DNA from: Xenoacremonium recifei
Taxonomy: Eukaryota > Ascomycota > Sordariomycetes > Hypocreales > Nectriaceae
Direction: 5' to 3'
Assembly: GCA_012184525.1 (NCBI GenBank)
Contig: WOFQ01000016.1
Coordinates: 619,038 to 683,037, forward strand
Length of the DNA: 64,000 bases
A program made the translations under genes and the position numbers. The notes under the pieces are model-generated. The model was not told the DNA's origin. It ran no database searches and saw only the letters and a program-made list of their open reading frames with translations. The stretch's first letter is position 1. Every line of letters begins with the position of its first letter. Of this stretch, positions 55,228-64,000 are shown one piece after another.

Positions 55228-57548
55228 CTAATTCCCATCATACTGAAACTCCTGATTCCACACCATCGAATCATTCCGCAGATACTGATCCAACGAAACC
55301 TACACAACGCATCAGCCCTCCCCCAAAAACTCAAGAGCTCATCAACATAGTTACCCAATCCAGCCCCTCGGACCCTCCAAAGAACGAATCCAGCGGCAAC
55401 ACCTCGTCAAAATCCACTGCAGGCGCAAACTCGGCCGCAAACGGGCCCTGTCCGAAGTCCGTAGCCAGGGCTGTCTGCGGCGGCGGCGGCGGCGGCGTGC
55501 TCGGCGTGGCGTTGTTTGATGTCGCGAGCGTGGGCACGCTGGAGGCGGAGGAGGAGGAGAATGTGTTTCCGGGGTCGACGTGGCGGAGCATGGCGCGCAG
55601 CACGCGGCAGGCGTGGGCGGCGTCGAGGGATGATACGGCGTGGCTGCTCCAGATGGCGTGGGCAGTTTGGAGGCGTTGGATGTGCGTTGCGCGGACGTCG
55701 GGGCTGGGAGTTGTGTTGTGTTAGTCAAGATGGCTTCTGCCGGGAGGAGGAAAAGGGGGCTGACCTGATATCCGTCGACTCGGCCAGGTCAATGCACAGG
55801 ATCATGGCTGCCAGCAGGAAGTGGTGCATCGTCAGGTTGGACACCATGATGCGGTCCTCGTATATCCGGCCTCCTGGCCGCAGCTCCAGGTCAAACTCCT
55901 GGTGGACGGCCAGAATGCGCACCGCCGCATCACGACATATCTCGCGCGAGCGTGCATACCGCGCATCGCCCTTGTAGCTGCTGCTCAGGAACGGTCGGTG
56001 CAGCACGCACAGGGTCTTGCGGTACATGACCTCCAGCATGATGCGGTGCATGATGGTATACGACTCGTCTGTAAAAGCCGTGCTGCGGATCGGCCGCGTG
56101 GTGTAGCAGGCCGGGATGCCAGCGTAGTAGCGCTCCAGCTCAGCCTGCAGCGCCATTGTACGCGAGTATGGCGGCGGCGGGTTTGTCACCATGAGGACGT
56201 GGTAGAGGACCTTGCGCACGACGATGCCCAGCTGCGACTTGATGCGCCACGCGCCCATCGGCATCGGCGCCGTGAGCGGACGCGATGGCGGCACCGGAGT
56301 GTCCTCGTCGAAGTCGTCGTCGTTGAGACATCGTGGATGGCCCGCGTCGCAGAGATCCTCGGAGATGGTTGGCGGCATGCCCAGCTGGAAGGCCACCAGC
56401 AGATCCGACGTCTGCACCATGAACCAAGTGCGGCGGCGCATCTCGGCCTCGAAAGGCGTAATGTGCGGCGAGACCTTGGCGGCATCGAGATGGTAGCCGC
56501 GGCGTTGGGCCAGCCGAACGGCCATTACGTACAGCGACCAGATGGTGGCATCCGAGTCCTGCTGCTGGAGGTTGCGCTGGTGTGCGAACAGCATCAACGC
56601 CTCGACAGAGTAGGGCTTGCCCTCGAGATAACGCCCCGTCACGAGGCACTGCGCAGAAAGGCGTATGTAGAAGTGTGTGTCTCGGAACGTCTCGCCGGTC
56701 AGACCTTTGGACTCGGCGATCATGACGCCGGTGCTGAAGACGGTGAACATGATGCTCATCCATAGGAAACTGGTGCTCTCCGGGTGCTCCCAGAAGGCCT
56801 CGTAGCGGCGGCGGAAGTGGTGCGCGTGGATAAAGGGCACGGCGAGGAACTTGCTCCCAAAGTACAGCATCACCAGCCGGTTGGCGTCGGAGCGCGAGGG
56901 CAGACTGGCGCGGACATCCTCGATGGTGAGGGGCTTGAGGCCACCGAGGACGATGTCGAGATCCTCCCGTGTGCCCGGCGATCCGGACGAAGCAGCCGGA
57001 GGCGGAGGCGGCGCAGGTGCTTCAGGGGGACTGGTTTCGGCGTCGGACGTCTCAAGGATAGACTGGATATCCCGAATGCTGTCAACCAGTGCTGACCAAG
57101 ACGTCGCCCCGTGGTAGCTGGCATCCGCGCCGTCCTCCTTGACCATACCGTTGCTCTCCGCCTCGATGCCCGACTGGCCTCCCTTTCCTCTACCCTTGCC
57201 CGCCTTTCCATTGCCTGCTCCCCCGCTCGCAGCCAGGCCCATGACCATCTCCTCCAGCCTCGTCAGCCTGGCCTGGACCTCATGCCGGTTACTACTGCTG
57301 CCACCACTTGCATGGCCGCCACTTCCCGTCACTCCTCCCCCAGTCGTTTTCGTCGTCGTCAGCTGGCCGAAATGGCACGTCGATGCATCGCCGCGCTTCT
57401 CACAAGCACCACATGGCTTCTGTCGGTCGCACTTCGACTTGCGGCGTTGGCAAGCTGTGCATGAAACGGGCTGGCGGTTGCGCTTGACGCGGTGGGCATC
57501 GGCGGCACGGAACACCGTCGTGAAGGCCGCCAGGTCGGAGGCAGGCAT
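55228..57548 (-). CDS. Zn2Cys6 transcription factor with fungal-specific regulatory domain
   Basis: Predicted 734 residues from exons 57548-55765, 55703-55355 and 55299-55228; introns of 61 and 55 nt (donors GTCAGC and GTAACT; acceptors CCCAG and GTAG). The final 24-codon exon ends MVWNQEFQYDGN. The binuclear zinc cluster is at residues 30-58 (Cys30, 33, 40, 46, 49, 58), followed by a Gly/Ser linker and a short helix (RLTRLEEMVMGLA) likely to dimerise. The fungal_trans domain spans ~200-560 (VMLYFGSKFLAVPFIHAHHF, DSDATIWSLYVMAVRLAQRR, GYHLDAAKVSPHITPFEAEM, RRRTWFMVQTSDLLVAFQLG). The acidic C-terminus (DFDEVLPLDSFFGGSEGLDW) resembles an activation segment. Target genes unknown; no pathway cluster surrounds it. 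A nuclear regulator by family. Confidence 0.9.
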
Positions 57549-58319
57549 GATTCCCGGCTCTTCTCTAACTCTGCGGTTCGAATATCTGCACTTGCAGTCG
57601 ACGATTGTTGTGTTTGTTGTAGGTTGAACTTGTGAGAGGTTCGAATCGGGAGGTCCGATTAACTCCGGCGAATCAATTCAGTACGTCCCTGTGAGTATAG
57701 GGTACAACAGCAGGATTCTGCTTTCTCATGAAGAGTACTGCACCCTGCGAAATAGCCAATCGTGGGGTTTCTAGAATTGACTAAATCCTGCTCGGAAAAT
57801 CTCTAGCAGTGTTGAAGACCAGGGTTGTCCTGCGGGAACGTTCTGCTACATGTGTGAGGATCCTTGATAGATTTCGGTAGTAATTATGATGATTCTAACC
57901 TGAGATATCTGTGTGTGCATTCACACAAGGGACTAGTAAGTTTATAACTACGCATGCAGACAGCGTTTATGCTGAGATCATGTATGAGCAACAAATAGAG
58001 TAAATTGTCCAGTTTTCATGTTAGATTGAAGTTGGATAATACGGAGCAGAGGTTAAGTGAGGTCGGATTTAAGCTAGGAAGGAAGGCAAGGCGTTGCCTC
58101 CCCATGCGCCACCATGGCCACTGGATTTTGACGACGGATTCAATGGCTTGAAATTTTCCAAGATAAAGGCCAAGGCATTTCATAATGAAAAATGATCAGA
58201 AATACTATTCTCGCAAACAAAATTTAAGTAATAGTGACCTGGGAGATTCGTCCTCAGCCAGTCCCCGAATTGCCAGCTCCACATAGTACTAAATTAGGCA
58301 CAAGCCTTCAACGAACATC
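57549..58319. other. Upstream region of the Zn2Cys6 gene, left of the tRNA gene
   Basis: AT-rich intergenic DNA holding the promoter of the transcription factor gene. GGTTCGAAT-like strings near 57,575 and 57,638 resemble tRNA B boxes but no tRNA fold surrounds them. Confidence 0.5.
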
Positions 58320-58418
58320 GGTGAGATGGCCGAGTTGGTTATGGCGTCAGGTTAAGGTCACCTTAACGACAACTTCCTGATGGAGCAATCCTCCTGGGTT
58401 CAAGTCCCAGTCTCATCA
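58320..58418 (+). tRNA. tRNA-Leu (anticodon AAG) with a 17-nt intron
   Basis: A full cloverleaf can be drawn. Acceptor stem GGTGAGA/TCTCATC (one G-T pair), D stem GCC/GGC, anticodon stem TCAGG/CCTGA, T arm CTGGG-TTCAAGT-CCCAG, discriminator A. The long variable arm (GGAG/CTCC) identifies a class II tRNA. The anticodon AAG is at 58354-58356, reading CUU and CUC after inosine formation. The intron is 58358-58374, one base after the anticodon. It contains CCTTAA, complementary to the anticodon-loop TTAAGG, as usual for pre-tRNA introns. Internal A and B boxes are present. A T-rich stretch starting at 58421 (TTTTTT) is the polymerase III terminator. The CCA end is not encoded. Confidence 0.95.
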
Positions 58419-58420
58419 TA

Positions 58421-58428
58421 TCTTTTTT
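58421..58428 (+). terminator. RNA polymerase III terminator of tRNA-Leu
   Basis: A run of six T residues begins a few bases after the last base of the tRNA; a longer T run follows at 58433-58440 as backup. Confidence 0.8.
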
Positions 58429-59376
58429 GCATTTTTTTTTATTCGATTGGAATCTGTTCCCCGTTATTCTTCTTTTTATTTTGTCCAACTTCAGTGGGCA
58501 TTGTGGTACTGAGTTTGAGAGTTGTGGTCTACTTCCTGTACGATCAAGTGCAGTGGTGATCATGGATCAGGTCATGCCCCCTCCACCTCCACCTCGGCAT
58601 ATAAGAATAACAAATAAGCAACCGCGCATGGCTAACTAAATGGGCCGCAGTTCGTATATCACCTTGTCTCGGCAGTTGAGGCTCACGCCAAGGATCAAAC
58701 TCTGGTCGCAGCAGAGGCCGGCCCAGCATGAACGGGCCCGACTATTAACACAAGATCCGATAGTTTGCAACTTCAACGTCGTATAACGGGCCAACAATTG
58801 CAGACCCAGACGAGATAAGCTCCATCAAAACAAACAAATGGTGAGCTACAATCAACTTCAATGCGAATTAGGTAAGGAAAACAAACAATTCCTTGGATAT
58901 CTCGCTGCTTCCGCTTCCGCTTCCGTCTCGGCTCAGCCTGTGTATCTCTCGACGTAGCATCATGATCGCATTCCAAAAACGCAATTAACCCTTTACAAAA
59001 GCCCAATCCATAGCACCTTCCTATACCGCAGCCTAGTGCTGTATACATTATCCCATCCCTCTAGCCCTCGACTCCTTCCCCTTAGCACACCATTTTCAGC
59101 TCGTTCGCCAAAGAGTCAAAGCAAACTAGATAGACAACGCCCCTTGCCGCCCTACCTAACTTTTCGCGTTCTGCGACGGAAGAAGAGGCGTAGCTACTCA
59201 GGACCCCAAGATAGACCGTAACAAAAAGCAAGGAATTCCAACAAAACAATAAAGCCCACACAAACAAATCTCGCAGCCATCACATAGTTGGTAATACAAG
59301 GATTAGACGCTTGGGTATCATAACACGGAACGTGACGGAAAGGGGTCAAACGCCCATCGCAAAATCAGGGGGGGTA
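58429..59376. other. Region between tRNA-Leu and the Zn2Cys6-acetyltransferase gene
   Basis: AT-rich DNA with the 3' untranslated region of the minus-strand gene at 59377. A GCTTCC hexamer repeat lies near 58,909-58,927. No gene seen. Confidence 0.5.
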
Positions 59377-61530
59377 TTAAGATGCGATCCCCCGGAGAAC
59401 GCGCGCCGGGTTGCCAGCCACAATGGTGAAAGGGGGAACATCCTGCAACGGGTCAGCTCATAGCTCTTCAACCTAGAGACGGATGTTAGATTCGGCTCAC
59501 CTTGGTGACGATAGATCCGGCTCCCACAGTGCTGCCCTTGCCAATCGTGCGACCAGGCAAGATGGTGGCACCTCCACCGATCCAGCAATCCTGCTCGATT
59601 ATGATAGAGCGGCCCAACTGAGGACCCTGGCTGCCTTGTCGCTTCTTTGGGTCGATAGGCAGCGTGGCCGTGTAGATGCTGACGTTGGGCCCGATCACAC
59701 AGTTGTCCCCGATCTGGACCTCGCACACGTCGTTGATGGTGCAGCCGCGTCCAATGACTACATTGTTGCCAATGGTGATGTTGTACCCGTAATCACAGGT
59801 GAAAGGAGTCTCCACAACGACACGAGCGCCGACGCTTCCGCGGTTGATTACTGGCGAGGCCTCGCTCGGTGAGACATTGACTGCGCCTCGCGGATTCAGG
59901 ATGTCAAGGAACAGGCGCGCTCGTTCCTCAGGTGATATGCCGTTCGTCGGGGGCGTGGTGAAGTTGTTGAATCGCCAACAGGCCGTAGCGCATCGCTCAC
60001 GTTCGAGGCACAGCTCCCTGTCAAAGGGATAAAAGTGTCGACCCATCAGCATCTCCTCCTTCTGCGTGCGGTTCGGCGGGTACCGCGGGTGTGACAGCGC
60101 GAGTTGTGCAGCCACCTGGACATTGGAGGACTGTGGTGGGGGAGGCGGTGGAGGCGGTTGTTGTTGCTGTAGCGGCTTCTGAAGCTGATGTTGCGGCGGC
60201 TGCTGATGTTGTTCGGGAGGCTGAGGGCTGTTTCTCCTCGTAGGTTGGAGGATGTTGATCTGAGGCAACTGGTTCCCGGGATGAGGAGTCTCGGGATCCG
60301 AGCGACTCAGATCGTGCAGAGAAGGGACACGCTGATATTCCTTGGCCATTCTCTCGCCGAACGGTGGTGGTTGAGTGTTGGCGCTGACTGGAGTAGGGAA
60401 AGGGTTGGCGGGTGTGTAGGGCAGGGCCGAGAGCTTATTATCGGGGCTCGTGACGGACGTGACTGACGCGCTTGCCAATGTTGATGCTGTTGGCCGGTCA
60501 TCATCGGTCATCAAGGGCCGGCCTTGTGGCGGGTCGATCCTCAGGACCTGGCCGCGGTAGTGTGGCAGGGAGTCCCGCTTGACAGGTTGGTTACCATAAG
60601 GATTTTGCTGTTGCGGCATGCCGTAAGCTCCTGGAGGCACGTAGGTTGGATCCTTGGATTCGAGAGGTACAGCCGTGGGCTTGGTCTCGGGCTTCTGCCA
60701 TCCCGGACCCCTCTGTGGCGGGTAGCCGGCGCACACAAAGCTCCCGCGTATGCAGTTACCACCTGGTGAGATTGTTAATTTTCTGCTAAATTTTCGGAAT
60801 ATTTCGAGGTAGTAGAGATAAACTCACATTCGGGTTTCTGCTCATCGCACTTCTTCTTCCGTCTCCGGCATGTCAGACAGCCTGTCTTGGTACGGTTGCT
60901 GAAATTGCGTTTCCGCTTCTTGGGGTCATGCTGAATGACACCGTCCTGTCGATGCTCAGGCGTGTATTGGCCGGGGCCGGTGTAGACATTAATGGAATGA
61001 TCGTCGCCATCGGGGCTGGTATTGGCGTAGTCGCTGTGATCCATCTGGCTGGTTGCTCTCCGTAGGGCATCTCCAATCTGCTCCTCTGTCTGCCCATGAG
61101 CTGAGGTAGCTGAGTTTTGCTGTGTGTCATAGGGAGTGCGGTCATCGCGAGCGTACCAGCCCTCCTTGTCACGGCCATAGTCTCGCTGAGGCGTGCTATA
61201 GGCTTCAGCTTGGCTGGCAGCCGTGGCGGATTCGGGCCCGGGAGTGCGCTCTTGAACGGGGCCCTCACGGCGAATCTCGATAGAATCAGAGCGTTTGCGC
61301 TTATGCGAGCCTTCGACATCCGGGTAGTTTGCCGACTGATACTGGGGCCGCTCGGAGCTCTGAGTAGCCCATCCGTCCCGCTGGTTCGATGAGACTTCGG
61401 GCGTGGGCCGAGTCTGGGCGGCAGGATTGGCAGACGAACGTTCATCGGAGGCAGTGCTCTTGTCGGCACTCACGGTAGGCGGATCTGACGTTTTTGGTGA
61501 GCCCCCATTAAGGGCGGTGAAGGTCGACAT
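59377..61530 (-). CDS. Zn2Cys6 DNA-binding protein fused to a LacA/maltose O-acetyltransferase-like domain
   Basis: Predicted 676 residues from exons 61530-60828, 60762-59501 and 59442-59377; introns of 65 and 58 nt (both donors GTGAG-type; acceptors CACCAG and TGCAG). The first intron interrupts the zinc cluster and splicing restores it: Cys218, 221, 228, 235, 238 and 245. Residues 1-210 are disordered with basic patches; ~250-460 are Pro/Gln-rich. A maltose acetyltransferase (Mac) helical domain lies at ~469-523 (EEMLMGRHFYPFDRELCLER). A left-handed beta-helix of hexapeptide repeats runs ~546-676 (YNITIGNNVVIGRGCTINDV, IGDNCVIGPNVSIYTATLPI) and ends DVPPFTIVAGNPARVLRG. In active LacA/Maa enzymes the motif reads IYTATHP with a catalytic His; here it is Leu602. 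The fusion layout is known from other filamentous fungi, as I recall. Likely a nuclear regulator with a sensing or inactive acetyltransferase domain. Confidence 0.9.
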
Positions 61531-64000
61531 TGTTCAGTCAGCCTCCGAGGTGGTGAGATCTAGCCGGGGGGGAGAGTGAGATTCGGGCGGGTCACAACCA
61601 CGGCGAAATGGTCAAAACGAGGCACAGAGCCCGCCGAGGATCCGGCAATTTGCCAACTGAGATGGTCTTGGGTTGGCGAGAGTGAGAGACGAGGCTGAGT
61701 TCCGGGACTTCCGCGACTCGTCGATCGTAATGAAGAGTCGTCGAGGCTTCAAGGGTCCGAACAGACTGAAGTGAAGCCAAAAATCAAGAAACGAAGGCGT
61801 CTAAGTCCGTTTCGTGACAATTGGACTTGATGATCGAGGACGAGATGGCTCAATTGGGAGCGAGATGAGGTGAGGCGCGGGGCCTCAGGAAGGGCTGAGG
61901 GTAGCTTGACTCGGCGTCTGAGCCGGCGTCCGATGCCTGCAATTGAGTGCCGAGAAAGCCGCTGTGGGCAAGGCGAAAAAGAGCGAGGGAGAAAAAAGCG
62001 CGGCAATGCGCTTTAAGTTTTCGATGTCGGCGAGAGTGATCCCCAAGGCAGCGAGAGTTGTCGAGGTTCCGTCGCACCAACCAGAAGAAAATGTCGAGAC
62101 GCAGCTTCAGAATCCCCTCCGGTTCGTCGATGAGGAAGACGCCAGAACAGTAACCAGCCTGCCGAGCGTGTTTCCTTGTCTTTATTCCTCAGACAATTAG
62201 CCGCAATTCTCAAGAAAGCCGAGAGGGCAATGTTTGGACAGTAGCAGACGATTCCAGATCCTCTGAATCCTTTTTTTGAGGGAGGGAGAGTGAAGGCGTG
62301 AAGCGCGCGGGAAGGAGGGGGAGGCAGGAGGGATGGATGATGAAGGTGAGTGGACGGGGCGCTGCTTATGAGCCTGAGCCTGAGCCTACCTTAAGCCTGG
62401 CAGGAGCAGTGCAGCGCAGGTGAAGAAGGCAGGCGGTTCGCGGTTGGCAGGAGCAGAAACGGCGGCGGCAACGGTAGGCACCTTAGCAGCAGCATGCGCA
62501 TGGAACGGTGGAGGTCCGTTGACGGGTTTCGATTCGATGCGACTCGACTCGAGCTGGGACGCCGCCGGAGCGATGCAATGCGGTTGCGGTTGCGGTGCGG
62601 TGCAGTGCAGTAGCGGGAGATGGGAAAGGCAAGGTATGTAGGGGAAAGGCAGCGAGCGAGCGGCAACGGTGCCGTCCGTGGCGGAATGGAGCTTACCTTG
62701 CTTGCTTGCTTGCTTGCCTGCCTTGCTTGCTGGCTGGGCTGGGCTGGCTGGGCGTGCTGGGCGTGCTGGGCGTGCTGGCTTGCTCGCCTTGGCTGAGGTC
62801 GAGTGAGGAGCGAGCTTACAGCTAAGGTCAGGTAGGGTGGATTGTCGCCGGCGCTTGCAGCTTTTAGGGCTTTTTTTCGGTCCCCTCCCTCGTTTCTGGC
62901 TGCTCCTTTGACGCGCGATTACGCTGCGTCTGTGAGTCGGGGCGGGAAAATCGCTGCCCGGGGGGGTGAGGCGTGCGTGCGAGAGGTGTGAGGTGGGTGG
63001 CCGGCAGCTCTCAGCACGCGCAGCGCAGCAGCAGGGCAGGCCAGGGCAGGCCTCCAGGAATCGGCCGACTCGATGCGGTTCTGTTTCAAAGAGACGCGAG
63101 AGGCGATGTCGACAAGTCCGCAGAAGCGATGCGAGGAGAGAGCTCGGAGGCAGACAGTCGTTGATGACACACCAAGCTCAACACAAGTCGAGCATCACAA
63201 CCTCGAGGTGATGCGTGCGCATGGACCGATGGATCGATGTTGGTCGCGCTGCCTCGCCGTCTCGACGCTACCTCTTCGATCTGCCTCAGCTGCAACCCGC
63301 CGAGACAAGGATGCTGATGCAGAGAAACGGCAGACCAGGGACGGGAAAAGAAAAGTACCTTGTCTGGCCAGGACAGACGGGGGGGCAGGGGGCGCGCAGA
63401 GTGACAGAGACGCATGCATGTGAGGAAGAAGAGAAAAGTCTCGAAGAGGAGGGTGAGGCGGCAAGAGGGAGACGAGAGAGAAATTGCCCGGGCCCAGAGT
63501 CAGAGACACCACCACCACCACCATCATCCCAAGAAGACGACAAGGCAAGCAAGATACGGCACCTTCTCCGTCACCCTCGTCTGCGTCTCTGCTGCTCCCG
63601 CCTCGGGCTCCTTCACTGACGGCTGGCGGCGGCGGCGCACTCCCATGGATGGGATGGCATGGAGCCTTCAGAGACAAGCGACCAGGGCCCCGGTGCGCGC
63701 GCTCGCCGCCCCAGCCCAGTCGCCGAGGGCAGAGTACCGACCGAGTCTCGTCGCTAAGCCCAGAAAGGCTCTCTGGGCCTCGAGAACCCTCACGCCCCCC
63801 TCTCGAATCCCTCCATATTGGATCCCCTCTGGGGCGGCAGCATGGCGCTTCGGGCGGGGGGGGGGGGGGGCGCAGCCGTCACTCCGGAGGTACTTGCAGA
63901 CTACATCTGTGATGCGCGCCCTGCCCTGCCTCCTCTGGCCCCGGCTTCCCATCCGTCCATCGCCAGTACTTCTATGCGTGATGAGTCGCAGTTCCTGGTC
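61531..64000. promoter_or_regulatory. Upstream region of the Zn2Cys6-acetyltransferase gene, repeat-rich
   Basis: 2.5 kb to the window edge without a supportable gene; the left part is the promoter of the gene at 61530. Simple repeats are common: GAGCCT units near 62,368-62,388, a GCTT/GCTGG/GCGTGCTG array at 62,697-62,788, and a 15-base G run at 63856-63870. The open frames (up to 160 codons) are low-complexity and lack domains. A gene may begin beyond the right edge. Confidence 0.45.
62697..62788. repeat. Compound simple-repeat array (CTTG, CTGGG, GCGTGCTGG units)
   Basis: Consecutive CTTG units pass into GGCTGGGCTGG units and then three copies of GGGCGTGCT, all within ~90 bp. Such arrays arise by slippage and can mis-assemble. 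Confidence 0.85.

Overview
The window looks like a gene-dense piece of nuclear chromosome from a filamentous ascomycete (Pezizomycotina, most likely a Sordariomycete). The signs are many short spliceosomal introns (mostly 49-65 nt, two near 120 nt) with GT(A/G)NGT donors and (G/C)CT(A/G)AC-type branch sites, pyrimidine-rich leaders, two Zn2Cys6 regulators, and families such as Cut8, Mic12, Utp25 and Cwf18. I support 23 protein-coding genes and one tRNA gene. There is no transposon, CRISPR array, rRNA gene or PKS/NRPS cluster. Exon joins were worked out by hand; each model below has GT..AG introns (one exception) and sums to whole codons.

Left part (1-24.5 kb): a secreted PNGase A-type glycoamidase (2.1-4.5 kb, -), a His/Gln/Pro-rich protein (5.8-6.5 kb, -) with 4.5 kb of gene-free DNA upstream, a mitochondrial DUF1279 membrane protein (11-12 kb, -), an unrecognised 645-residue basic protein (14.4-16.4 kb, +), RAD52 (17-18.7 kb, -), the proteasome tether Cut8/Sts1 (19.7-20.6 kb, -) and an Mgr3-like mitochondrial TPR protein (22.7-24.4 kb, +).

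Middle part (24.5-41.3 kb): a small conserved fungal protein, a Tyr/Ser phosphatase, a YtcJ-type amidohydrolase, a membrane acyltransferase 3, ALA dehydratase of heme synthesis, a long Arg/Lys and Ser/Lys-rich protein whose 5' end is unresolved, and a head-to-head mitochondrial pair (MICOS subunit Mic12 and mitoribosomal bL17m).

Right part (41.3-64 kb): a run of gene-expression genes: UTP25 (rRNA processing) head to head with eIF3f, an R3H-SUZ protein, a ZCCHC10-like zinc-knuckle protein, the splicing factor Cwf18 head to head with a PPR protein, a Zn2Cys6 transcription factor, an intron-bearing tRNA-Leu(AAG), and a Zn2Cys6 protein fused to a LacA/maltose-O-acetyltransferase-like domain.

I did not find an obvious new multigene system. 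The two observations I would check first are (i) an apparent AT-AC intron with an ordinary U2-type branch site that rebuilds a CCHC zinc knuckle at 50.4 kb, and (ii) a Zn2Cys6-acetyltransferase fusion in which the usual catalytic His of the acetyltransferase is Leu, which suggests a ligand-sensing pseudoenzyme domain in a DNA-binding protein.
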